Positions 1 to 9,219 of a DNA stretch of 44,739 nucleotides are shown here, one piece after another. The stretch's first letter is position 1. Each line of letters begins with the position of its first letter. The DNA lies in NCBI GenBank assembly GCA_022925895.1, contig JAKSYS010000518.1, forward strand, positions 1-44,739, read 5' to 3'. The position numbers were made by a program, and so were the translations under genes. A model generated the notes under the pieces. The model searched no databases, had not been told where the DNA came from, and was given only the letters and a program-made list of their open reading frames with translations. Source of the DNA: Fragilaria crotonensis. Lineage: Eukaryota; Bacillariophyta; Fragilariophyceae; Fragilariales; Fragilariaceae.

Positions 1-716
1 AGACGATAGACTTGAGTACAGGAACTCTAGCAGTAGCTCTAGTACTAGCGTAGTCTACTTGTACAGCGTACTGGTTGCACAAGACAAAATTGGTGCGTTC
101 CTGAACCCTGAACCCTGAACACCTCCTCACCCCCAGGAATGTTCAGGCAAATGACGGTTTCGAACTAACTCAAAGATAGCTAAACTTCTCTTCGCCGAAC
201 CTTCCAGTGTCTCCCGGTGACTCACTCTGTGGACGGGGAGAGTCTCTGAATTCTGAATGACAAGCATTCCTGATGATTTCTTGAAGACCCAGGACAACTG
301 GCATCCGCTGCGGTATGATTTCTGCCTGCGTCAGGCATACTTAGGTCAACCGCAATTCGAGACTTCCGCTCAGGTGGCAATTGCATCAGCGTGGGGCTCT
401 CAGTCGTGTGGAGACCCAAATTTCGGTGTCCACGGGACCGAATCGATGGGTTCCCAACTCCCAAGCTCTGTTTGCGTACTGGAATGTAATCCAAGTACAA
501 CGTGTATGCATATGAGACATATACATGACAGTAGAATGTGGTCGTTTACCCAAAACCCACGAGCAGCTGAAGCTGAGCCCAGAGCTGACTAATGGCCCAA
601 GAAGCCTTAGCGTTGCATCCTAACTTTTAATACCGTAGTTGCTAGTATCACTTATCTTCCATACATTAAAAAGTAAAGAAGCGAGTCCCACCCCAACAGA
701 CTTCCCTAGAAGAGCC
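1..716. other. Intergenic, no gene seen
   Basis: No open frame here has convincing coding character. The first 75 bases hold several GTAC sites, like the other intergenic islands of the window. At 100-120 there are about three copies of a 7-mer, CCCTGAA, which looks superficially like a telomere unit but is not the TTAGGG type and is very short. The short open frames on both strands at 222-592 overlap each other and show no recognisable domain. Confidence 0.5.
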
Positions 717-1607
717 TTAAACCATTTCTTGTTGCAGCGGAGTTTCACTCTCCATGCTGAGACGTGATTTGAGGAACTTCAAGCGAGGTCCTCCAGTATT
801 TCTCGCATCTTCCGAACTCACGTCTTTCGAAGGGTCATTGGAGGAAACTGTTGCATTGGCTTCATCCCAAGATGTAGGACGTGCTGCTGTCGACGTCTTG
901 GTCTTTTTGGAGGCATGCATAATGTTGTAGTCGGCACCGGAGAATTTACTCAAGGCATCAGTGATAGGGGCTAACGACCCCGTCGATGAGTTCGGCGTAA
1001 CGACATTTCCATCTACCGACTTGCGCTTCGTATCATGATCACGAATTTCCGGCGCTCCTTCTCTCAACGCTTGAGATGTCTTCTCACGTGCCTTGTTGTT
1101 GCCTACATCTCTCCAGACGCCCGCAGCCTGATCCTTCTTGAGGAATCGTCCTGTGCGACGTCGGACTGTATCGACGATAAGACGAGCGATCTTGGGCTTG
1201 TCGCGGCGCTTGGCCTTGAGGTAGAGACGTTGGTACTTCTTAACAAGCCCCCGGTACTGGACATTACCAGGGTGGTGATTGGTTTCACCTCCACGGCCGC
1301 AGAGGACATCGTCGGGTTGAACGGAGGAGATGATGTCATCTGCAGAAGGGGCAGGAGGGACTTCCTTGGGTTGCTCGTCCAGAATGGTTGCAAGCATCTC
1401 TTCTGGATCATCGATGGTATCATCATCGGACGAATCAGTGCCATTCGAGACGACGCGGACCGCATCGTGACAGTCTCGAAGGGCCGCAAGGACGCCACTA
1501 CCGGTAGGTTGGTCGGATGACTGAGAAATGATCGTTTCGGTTCCTTTTTCTCGTTGTGCTTCTAAATGGGCTGCTGCAAGAGCAATGCAAACTAGTCCTT
1601 GAGGCAT
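717..1607 (-). CDS. DUF6824 domain protein
   Basis: A 296-residue protein read from the ATG at 1607. Residues about 97-183 form a DUF6824 domain: a DDVLCGRGG start, an NVQYR / LVKKYQ / YLKAKRRDKP stretch, a VRRRTGRFL segment and a conserved W followed by DVGNNKAREKTSQALRE. This domain is greatly expanded in diatoms and has no established biochemical role; its basic helical character suggests nucleic-acid binding (inference). The N-terminal 90 residues are acidic and Ser/Asp-rich, and the C-terminal 110 are low complexity. The frame stays open upstream to 1883 (388 residues), but that extension is not obviously coding, so the start preceding MPQGLVCIALAAAHLEAQRE, a typical helical N-terminus, is preferred. 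The frame is intact and no intron is needed. Confidence 0.8.
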   Translation of the reverse strand: MPQGLVCIALAAAHLEAQREKGTETIISQSSDQPTGSGVLAALRDCHDAVRVVSNGTDSSDDDTIDDPEEMLATILDEQPKEVPPAPSADDIISSVQPDDVLCGRGGETNHHPGNVQYRGLVKKYQRLYLKAKRRDKPKIARLIVDTVRRRTGRFLKKDQAAGVWRDVGNNKAREKTSQALREGAPEIRDHDTKRKSVDGNVVTPNSSTGSLAPITDALSKFSGADYNIMHASKKTKTSTAARPTSWDEANATVSSNDPSKDVSSEDARNTGGPRLKFLKSRLSMESETPLQQEMV

Positions 1608-3401
1608 GATCAACTTGGAACGAGGAAGGTGCGATGAGCGTCGACTAATCCAATTAAACCAAACGACAGGTATTGCAGCACTCAATGCCAGGTTGTCTCG
1701 TAAGACAAGACTCGCTTCTTTGCTACAGCAAACGTCGTATGATTCCAGCGCCAACGATGTGAAGGCCACTACGGGACAGGGCAGATTTGTGGTGGAGTCC
1801 CGTGGTCTGTCCTTGCGTGCTTCGCCAGTGCCTTCAGGCGGGCATACGTATTTGAAACACACGAATTCTCCGAAGTGATGCATATTCTACTTGGAGCTGC
1901 CCAACTACTGGTATCCATAGTAGAATCCTACGGCTGGTTGCAATAAAGGAAAACTAATAGTAGCCCACGTAGACCCTAGTTCATAAGAATAGCATTAACC
2001 CTGTTGACCTAAAATAATCACGGCAAATTACATGCTTCGTTCGTCTCACAATGGTGCTCAAAGATCTCTCAAGATCTCCGTTGTTTCTTGAGCTGCCGTA
2101 TTTCCACAAGAGGTTATAGACTTGTGTTTGTCCATGAATGAAAACCTTTCATGGAAATACAGCAGCAATGAAATTCACAAGCAAAATTATGGCAACAGCA
2201 GTGAACACGCCGCTGCGCTCATCCACAGGATTCCCAGATGTCGCCTCGGCTTGTCACAGCATCCGGCGATACGGCTAGTGTGCGTAGTGAATGTCGTACG
2301 AGTAGTAACTGCTGCGATTGCTGGATTGCACGCTACTTGTCTGTAGGTGGACTCTAGTATTCCTAGGTCTCTACAGGCGGTGTAGTGGGCTAAAGACGGA
2401 GTGGCGAAAAAATGGTTAGGCAGATGTAACATCACCATTGCCATCGATTCGATCACTTGTGAGAAAAGTGAGTGATCGATTCTCCGTCCAGGTACAGTAA
2501 TTTCCCGCCAGTATTGTGGTTCTACAGGCTGTCCTTGGTCCATCATTCTCCAATTTTGTAGCAACTGAGGCTGTAGGTTATATTGTAGTGTACTATGCGC
2601 ACTAGTATGCCTATGTAGTTTGGCCTACAGTCTTTTCTGTAATGATCCAAGAGGGGTGTTAGAGATCTACTGTCACTCTGTCACACTGTCACTCGTAATT
2701 ACTGTAAGGATAAATACCATATAGTAATACAGTAGACAGTCCTTCATTGTTCTTAGTCTGTCCGTGACCTGCTTCAGTAATATTCTGAGAATCAGAACCC
2801 TGGTACCAGTTTGCAACACTCACAGTTTGAATTCACTTCCCTAAGTAATTCAAACCATGAATGTTGTTGATAACTTCAACAAAACTCTTTTTATCATGGA
2901 CAACAGTCCCCAAACACCACTCAGGAAGTGGGACTAAGACAACACTTCATTTGTGAGACTCCAACTAATCATGTTGGAGATCTCACCTTCATTTTTCATC
3001 CTACTAGTTTAAGCTTATAATACTCCCAAACCAAAAACAGTAAAGGCCTTTACTAGTTAGCATCTACATTATTCTACACACTTGTACCAACAAATCTACC
3101 GCCATGGTGTACCTCTTCAAGACACCATCGCCCAGGGCTGGATGATCCGTCAGGTTGGCTTCCTCACCCGTCAAGTCCGACGCCACCAGACGTAAGGTCC
3201 TAGTACTAACCTTAAGTCTACCGTCCGCCAGTACTCGCGTACCGACCACACGAATACTGTCACCCATCTCTTTGTCACATTCTGCTGATTGCTGATTCAT
3301 TCAGATATTTTTTTATTAGTTGATGGCGTATCTGCGCATCTGCTTTCTGGATCGCAGCACAATACACGAGTACACATCGACCAGGTCACGGAAAGATCAA
3401 C
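1608..3401. other. Intergenic, weak ORFs only
   Basis: No recognised gene. Two minus-strand open frames are present. One at 2187-2564 (125 residues) has no domain. One at 3064-3300 (78 residues, ATG start, contains VVGTRVLADGRLKVSTRTLR) has somewhat coding-like composition but no recognisable family; it would be divergent from the ABM gene starting at 3402. Around 2447-2480 a short hairpin (CGATCACT ... AGTGAGTGATCG) is visible. Short CTGTCAC repeats lie near 2670-2690. Confidence 0.35.
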
Positions 3402-4415
3402 ATGTTGCGCTCCATCCTGCTCGTATGCTCTCTCCTAACTGTCTCGGTTCAGGCCTTCGTGCCTCCATCTCACTTAGCTCAGCAACTGTTGACTCGACCG
3501 ATGTCGGCTGTTGACGTTGAGGAGGACATCCAGACCGAAACCACTGCGAAGGGCCTTTTGAAGCGGGATCGGTACATCGCCACCAATCGTTTCGCCGTTC
3601 GGAAGGGCAAGGCTGGCAAATTCGAAAAACGATGGGCGACCCGAAAGTCACGCCTTGCCACCTTAGAAGGCTTCAGGTACTTTCATCTGATGCGTAGAGT
3701 TACCTTGCAAGAAGATGGGTCTTCGACATACGACGAAGGCTCTGGAGACGATGCGTTTGGAAACTATGTCAGTTTCACAATTTGGGAGAAGAAGTCGCAC
3801 TTTTCAGCCTGGCGCAAGGGTGATGCCTTTATTGAAGCTCATGGTGGGACTTCGATCGGAGCTTTTCTTAGCACCATGGTGAACTCCGCGTTAGTTCTCC
3901 AAGGTGCTCCTAAACCAGCATTCTACGATGGGCTCATGTTGCAATCCGTGCCTCCAACAGATCTTCCCGAAATTGTTGATGGGTGGAGAGCAGTGGATGC
4001 GGATGGCGAAAATACGTTGCCAGCAGAATGCTTTGTAGCGTGCAATCAGTTCTTCGTACCAGGAGAGAACGCCGCAGCATTTGAACAACGATGGAATGAG
4101 CGTGAATCCAAACTCAAGGATTGCGATGGCTTTGTCTGCTTTAGCTTGTTGCGACGCGATGGACAAGCAAAGGGCCATGGAATAGTGGCCATGAATGATT
4201 CGGAACCAACCTATCTATCAGCCACTATTTGGAAGAACCGCCAGGCGTTTGAAGCGTGGAGGAAGGGTCCTGCCTTCGGTGAAGCACATGGTCAAGGCAA
4301 GCTCAAGGTGGAAGGGGAAGCTCCGAAGCAGCCCCCAGCACCATTGTGGTCCAAGCCACCTCAACCTGTTTTTTATGAAGGAACTCTTGTTATCACGCAG
4401 ACTGATGGGGCGTAA
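3402..4415 (+). CDS. Plastid-targeted tandem ABM-domain protein
   Basis: A single-exon, 337-residue protein. Residues 1-18 are a signal peptide (hydrophobic LRSILLVCSLLTVSVQA) followed at once by F19 in the context VQA-FVPP, which matches the diatom plastid bipartite presequence with an aromatic residue at the cleavage site. Two similar domains follow at about 57-170 and 200-330. Each begins with a strand (IATNRFAVRKGK / VACNQFFVPGEN), then FEKRWATRKSRL / FEQRWNERESKL, GF-x-x-F-x-L-L/M-RR, and ends with TIWEKKSHFSAWRKG / TIWKNRQAFEAWRKG and EAHG. This is the ferredoxin-like antibiotic biosynthesis monooxygenase fold, found in IsdG/HmoA-type haem-degrading and haem-binding proteins. A haem or tetrapyrrole role in the plastid is an inference; the two domains may form an intramolecular version of the usual homodimer. 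An AATAAA lies at 4423-4428, just after the stop. Confidence 0.85.
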   Translation: MLRSILLVCSLLTVSVQAFVPPSHLAQQLLTRPMSAVDVEEDIQTETTAKGLLKRDRYIATNRFAVRKGKAGKFEKRWATRKSRLATLEGFRYFHLMRRVTLQEDGSSTYDEGSGDDAFGNYVSFTIWEKKSHFSAWRKGDAFIEAHGGTSIGAFLSTMVNSALVLQGAPKPAFYDGLMLQSVPPTDLPEIVDGWRAVDADGENTLPAECFVACNQFFVPGENAAAFEQRWNERESKLKDCDGFVCFSLLRRDGQAKGHGIVAMNDSEPTYLSATIWKNRQAFEAWRKGPAFGEAHGQGKLKVEGEAPKQPPAPLWSKPPQPVFYEGTLVITQTDGA

Positions 4416-4799
4416 GCTTCTCAATAAATCTCTATTGATTATGGTGATCATAGTTTTTGGTCGAAGTTGCCGTACTCCTCTCTACTAGCGAAGACTCTAG
4501 TAACACCAGTGTTTCATAGTGACCACACTCATCAGCGTGATATATGGCACTGAGACCGCCGTAGTCGCTTTCACCCAAATGTCTATTCACAACGCGACCA
4601 GAAATTCTACCATATCCGCAAGCCCATTCTCAATTGCCAGCACTAAACACGACATTCCCTCCCGACTAACTGCGTTCACATTTGCCCTGAAGCGATCAAG
4701 GACAGCCCACTACATCCCCATTTGAAGCGTGCATGGAAGCGATCATGAGCCAGGAGTTCCCTTGTCGAAACTCCGCCGATGTATCTGTACCCCACACAC
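4416..4799. other. Intergenic, nothing recognised
   Basis: Short spacer between the ABM gene and the ankyrin remnant. Apart from the AATAAA at 4423-4428 I see no gene, RNA or repeat. Confidence 0.4.
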
Positions 4800-5283
4800 T
4801 CTAATCGGTCGCTCTACAATATGAGCATCCCCTTCTGCAGCAGCATAACAAAGGCAGGTCCATCAATTGATATCATAGGGGAGCACGTCCATTCCATAAT
4901 CGTTAACCAGTTGCATGACCAGATCCTTGCCGCCGCTGCTCTGCACAACGCAAGGCAGTGCGGTAATTCGTGCTTGGTTGCGTTGATGTATACCGGTAGC
5001 ACCGGTGTCGTAAGGTGCTTCTACCATTCTCCAACAACCACTGGTACAGGCGAACCTCAAGGTGTTCACTTTCTCCTCGTTTCGTGTAAGGTAGTTTCTT
5101 TCCATGAGAGGGAAAATTCCACGTTCCCTTCTCCGCGCACATCACCAAAGTCGTCGTGCCATTGATTTTGGCATGGTGAACATCCACACGAAATTCATTA
5201 ATGAGCAGCCGTACCTGAGCCGCAGAGCCTGATTCGGCGGCAGCCAGAAGCACAGTAGCTCCTTCCCAGTCAACGTGAGTCAC
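4800..5283 (-). pseudogene. Ankyrin-repeat gene remnant
   Basis: Pieces of ankyrin repeats are found in different minus-strand frames. One frame (from 5283) gives GATVLLAAAESGSAAQVRLL, then an NGTTTLVMCAEKG helix pair and HLEV..YQWLLENG. A second frame (to about 4863) gives KDLVMQLVNDYGMDV followed by an in-frame TGA and then WTCLCYAAAEGDAHIVE. These match the consensus G-x-T-x-L-x-x-A-A-x-x-G-x-x-x-x-V-x-x-L-L. At least two frame changes and one stop are needed to link them, and no start or full-length frame exists. Ankyrin proteins are numerous in diatoms, so a relic of a duplicated family member is likely. Read errors could explain single shifts but not all of the damage. Confidence 0.65.
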
Positions 5284-5547
5284 GTTCGAGAGAAAGCACC
5301 AGAGTCAACATTTCAAGCATCTCTAGTCAACGCAAGCACGAACAATTCGTTGTCAGCGTCTACAGGATGCAACATTTAAGGCGCTTCATAATGTTTTCCG
5401 AGGTACCCGCGGTGGAAGGCTCCAGCCGCAACGAGTTGTGAATCGAATTATAGGTTTACTTGTAGAGCGGGGATGGTAATAATAGGAAGTTCAAAACCTT
5501 CGAATACTTTGCTGCAACTTGTGGGGAATGCTTGATACGTCATTCCA
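5284..5547. other. Spacer upstream of the ankyrin remnant
   Basis: Lies between the ankyrin remnant and the 3' end of the His-rich gene, both on the minus strand. No coding pattern is recognised. Confidence 0.35.
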
Positions 5548-6409
5548 TTATTCCTCCATGGTTTCGTCCGTTGCTGCGATCGAAGACTCCGTGGTCCAAT
5601 CCCCACCGAATGGAGCCGCCAATGGGTCACTATTGCCGGCCTCGAGGGCTTTCTTCTTCCAGGCAGGGATATCCTCTGCATGATGGTGATCATGGTCATG
5701 CTTGTGCCCAGCCTCGTGTTTGTGGTCAGGTTTATGTTCATGATCGTGCTTATGATGATCCTGGGCGCGTGATCAAAAGTAGAATGGATCAACATGTGAG
5801 CAACACGGGGACCAACAATCTGGGCCGCATCCGTCCATTAATCAAAACCAACTTACGTGACTTTCGTGCTTGCACTCCGCGTGGTCACCGTGGCCATGGT
5901 CGTGTCCGCTATGCTCTTTGTGGTCATGGGCATGAGCACTGGAACGTTCCCAAAATGTCAGTGAAACATCTTTCTTAAAAAGTAGGAACACTCTATCAGA
6001 AGTAACTTACTGCTTATCATGACCATGATCATGTCCACAGCAATCCTTGTGTTCCGTGTGGTCGTGGCTATGTCCGCTGGAGCGAGTCAAGAAAGTGAGT
6101 TTCGAGTGTAAAATCGTCCACTGTTTAGCGACAAATACACAACGTGCGTCAATATTGCTTGACTTACTGGTCATGAACCTGACTTTCCCCGTGCCCGTGT
6201 GATTCGCCTGCATGTCCGTGATCAATGGTGCACTTTTCGCTACCGTGATAATGCGCATGTGGATCAGGATCGTTGGCAGCGTGAGCCTGTTCCTCAAACT
6301 CTTTGATTTGCTCACGAAGTGTCGCAATGTAACCTCTTAGAACCACTTGCTGCACGCTCGTGAGTTCACTCAGAGTGGCCTTGACCGTATCGGGGAGTGG
6401 AGCCGGCAT
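5548..6409 (-). CDS. Histidine-rich metal-binding-like protein, four exons
   Basis: Modelled as four minus-strand exons: 6409-6168, 6076-6011, 5938-5857 and 5760-5548, joined by GT-AG introns of 91, 72 and 96 nt. All donors are GTAAGT and phases agree, giving 200 residues. The N-terminal 50 residues include a helix likely to form a coiled coil (VVLRGYIATLREQIKEFEEQ). From about residue 50 to 160 the chain is dominated by HxH and HDH motifs with scattered Cys (DCCGHDHGHD, HAECKH), typical of Zn/Ni/Cu/Co binding tracts of metallochaperones. The C-terminal tail (DIPAWKKKALE ... APFGGDW) is not His-rich and looks like a separate conserved module. No signal peptide or membrane segment is seen, so a cytosolic or nuclear location is inferred. 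Exon 2 is exactly 66 nt and phase-symmetric, and its coding pattern resembles exon 3. Function is unknown; metal storage, buffering or delivery is the best guess. Confidence 0.75.
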
Positions 6410-6470
6410 GATCAATGGCGGCTACGACTGGATTCGAGTCGAAAGTGAAAATGGCAGCTATATTTGGGAG

Positions 6471-7138
6471 TGCCTAATGCGCTTAGAATTAATGCGCTTA
6501 TAAAGCACTTGCACCAATCAAAATCTTCCAAAACGTCATCATTGCAATTTCGAAGTCAATAATTCTGTTTCACCCCTTGTCTAAGTATGAAGGTCACTTT
6601 TAACGCTTATGACCACGAGATCAAACATGTATGTCATACACGAAGTCTGTGTATGCATACATGTGCCGTATCTGAACTATGACATACCACCACTGAGTGT
6701 ATGTATAAACAGGGCTGGAGTACTTCTTTAATAGATCAACAAATTTAGAAGTCTTCGTCGCACTTCGCAACACTCAGAGTACTTGTACTTTTTACCAAGA
6801 GAAAGCAAAAAAAAAACACATGCAAAAGAGACTCGCCGATGCATTGGATGTGTAAATCCGTCTGTTTAACCCTCACCCATCGTCGTCGGCCCCCTCTTAC
6901 ACACGTGAACGTACTGTCGTCCTACTACGAACCAATGACAACTTCATTCACTCGAGTAAGGTAAATTAAAATATATAAACTCAAGATTGGCGTAGCTTGA
7001 AACCTGAATTAAACCGTTATTGATATTTTCAGAAAAGGTCGATGACTCTTTCGGGGAGGGGCAACCCCACCCGAAATTTGGAAGATTTTGATTGGTGCAA
7101 GTGCTTTATAAGCGCATTAATTCTAAGCGCATTAGGCA
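6471..7138. repeat. Perfect 62-bp inverted repeat flanking 544 bp
   Basis: Bases 6471-6532 and 7077-7138 are exact reverse complements (62 of 62). Each arm contains the 11-mer TAATGCGCTTA twice, separated by GAAT. The left arm ends 61 bp upstream of the ATG of the His-rich gene, so it lies in its 5' UTR or promoter. The 544-bp interior has no gene; it contains a hairpin at 6625-6664 (ACATGTATGTCATACAC against GTGTATGCATACATGT) and an A9 run near 6808. The unit could be a foldback or MITE-like element (no clear target-site duplication seen) or an inverted duplication of a promoter segment. Confidence 0.8.
6625..6664. other. Hairpin inside the inverted-repeat unit
   Basis: The arms at 6625-6641 and 6649-6664 pair over about 16 bases with a one-base bulge and a 7-nt loop. 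It lies roughly 215 bp upstream of the His-rich gene. No function is assigned. Confidence 0.5.
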
Positions 7139-7289
7139 TCCCCGCTATATTTGCGCCGCTGCTGTTTTCTGGAACATCGGGTAAATGGCAGTTTGATCTT
7201 GATCAAAAGTTGGATTATCTTATATGCTCGTAGAGTAGGGTTAAAAGGATTTCCTTATTCCTTGATCTCTCACGGGCCAATACAGTAGT

Positions 7290-7620
7290 ATAATTGTCAT
7301 ACGAGTACTGGTACTAGTACGACTACTTTGTTGTAGTATCATGGCGATCATGGCCATCATGGCCATCATGTCAGTACTCGGAGTGATGGAATCTTGGTTG
7401 ACTGTTGCGCCGCATTCCACTATGCTGAAGAATTTCAAATCGAAGTATCGCTCCATCGCTCCGAGTCCCTGTTACTTGTTACTGTAGTACCAGCTAACAA
7501 GTACTGTAGTACTCGAGTACCTCTTCTCAGAGAAGTTCCGAGTTCCGAGGCGTCCAACCGTAATATGTCATACTGGTACCAGTACATGTACTCTGTACGA
7601 TCGGATCCCATTTGAATGCA
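7290..7620. repeat. GTAC-rich palindromic island
   Basis: Dense GTAC-centred sequence (GTACTGGTACTAGTACGAC, TACTGGTACCAGTACATGTA) mixed with an imperfect ATGGCCATCATGGCGATC-type repeat at about 7335-7372. No coding frame is supported. One of several similar islands between genes in this window. Confidence 0.6.
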
Positions 7621-7641
7621 GTGAAATCAGGTCAATCATCA

Positions 7642-7704
7642 ATCATGACGTCGTAGGACGAAAGAATCACGTATCATGACGTCGTAGGACGGATGACTTC
7701 ACGT
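7642..7704. repeat. 31-bp tandem duplication with TGACGTCG motif
   Basis: Two adjacent copies start at 7642 and 7673. Both begin ATCATGACGTCGTAGGACG and end with a CACGT-type motif (AATCACGT / CTTCACGT). TGACGT is the core of bZIP sites and of the CO2/cAMP-responsive elements described in diatoms. No gene starts nearby (the next start is at 9220), so a regulatory role is uncertain. Confidence 0.6.
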
Positions 7705-7840
7705 ACTTCATACTTACGGTCACACAGTACGCCAGCATGACACGGGACACGGGACAGGGGACTGGTTCCACATATGTCCGTTGGAGTTTTCGATATTTCT
7801 CCTACACTGGCGTATCGCATATCATATATTCATACTCTCA

Positions 7841-8351
7841 GGCGCGTTCTTAACTCAGCAATTTTCGGGTAGGAGGGTAGGATGATTTTTCGGTTAAATT
7901 CGTTTTTTGACGTTATTCGACCGTAAAAACCCGGAAAAGATGGTAGGAGGCAATTTTGCATCCTACGGTAGGATGAAACAGGCGTGGAGGCTTTTTTCAT
8001 CCTACCACATACAACGTGACGTCGTCACATTGCCCTGCATTATTTATTTCAAAAAATCAAATCTGAAGATGTACATGCGGAAGTACCAATGCTCAGACTC
8101 TTCTTCGCACTTTACATAGGTGACCTTGAGAATGAAACACGAGTTCTTCGTCACACATGATAGATTTTTAATTAGGTAGAAACAAGGTCGTTTTCCTAAG
8201 TAAATAAAGTTGGATGAGAGGACGGAAAACTGAGTTGAGAATGGAGAAGAGTAGGATAAAAATTTGAGCGTTATAATGGTGTTATCAACTCCGTTGCCTC
8301 CTACCATCCTACCAGCATCCTACCCGAAAATTGCTGAGTTAAGAACGCGCC
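7841..8351. mobile_element. MITE-like element with about 35-bp TIRs and TCA target duplication
   Basis: The element starts GGCGCGTTCTTAACTCAGCA and ends with its reverse complement. The match runs inward for about 34 bp through CAATTTTCGGGTAGGA. TCA occurs directly outside both ends (7838-7840 and 8352-8354), consistent with a 3-bp target-site duplication as made by PIF/Harbinger-type transposases. The 511-bp interior has no transposase frame, only short AT-rich ORFs, plus repeated GTAGGATG/CATCCTAC sub-terminal motifs and a perfect 13-mer palindrome GTGACGTCGTCAC at 8016-8028. A non-autonomous DNA transposon is the best reading. Confidence 0.8.
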
Positions 8352-8359
8352 TCAGAGAC

Positions 8360-9020
8360 TTAGTACTTGTACTGGAGTACTGTACCTGGTATTTCTTAAC
8401 GCCTTGAAGTGCACCGCCGAGTTTATGTGCGTAGTGCGTAGTATATTCTGTAGAGGCAACCGTTGAACGACACAGAAACTTTAGGAATGTGTGATACGTA
8501 TGCATTGTTGTGATAATGGTACAGTACCAGTAAGAATATGTACAACAAGGTATGTTGGCGAGCATTCACGAAGTTTCTATTACTTGTACCTGGTACGAAA
8601 ATGAAATACGGGCGAGGACGAACATGTTACGGAATAGTACCAGTGTACCAGTACGACCTTTCCCATCAATTTAACGGCACGTATATAAACATATATACAG
8701 TATGTTACGTAAGCGAAGTGGATGGGAGCGCGGTCACAAAGTCACAATCGAGTACCAGTACCTGGTACCTGGTATCATACCTCGTATGCATATGCAATAT
8801 GCACATGACGAAGTCGACAAATCTATGATATCCCTGTACTGCGTACTTGTACCGTGAATGTCATACCAGCAGCAACTGGATCGGAATGACTACAGTACTC
8901 TACTACTACAGTACGGTAGTAGAGTACTACAGTACCTGGTACGTCTGATCGACGTACTGTACCCCTGTACCTCTGTACTTCGTAGTTTTTTCCGAAGTAC
9001 GGTAGTACTCCAGTACCTGG
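8360..9020. repeat. GTAC-rich palindromic island
   Basis: Intergenic stretch directly before the LRR gene. Fifteen GTAC tetramers fall within 8835-9016 alone, often chained as GTACCTGGTACC or GTACTGTACC. No supported gene. Chance expectation for that length is below one. Confidence 0.75.
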
Positions 9021-9219
9021 TAAGTATCATTACACAATAGAGTTTTACAAGCCGAGAACTTCGATTTTTTTGTTTTGGCAGGACGAAACCAATTGCATAT
9101 GTCGTGACCGAGACTCCAAGCTACAGGCTACGACGAGGTATCACAATCAATCTAAGAGTTGAGCATACAATCGCTCACTGTCGAGGGTCAGTCACCCCGT
9201 GTCACTCATTAAATTGAAA

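Noticed and set aside
1608-1883. N-terminal extension of the DUF6824 protein
   Set aside because: The sequence is open but lacks coding-like character, and a good start exists at 1607.
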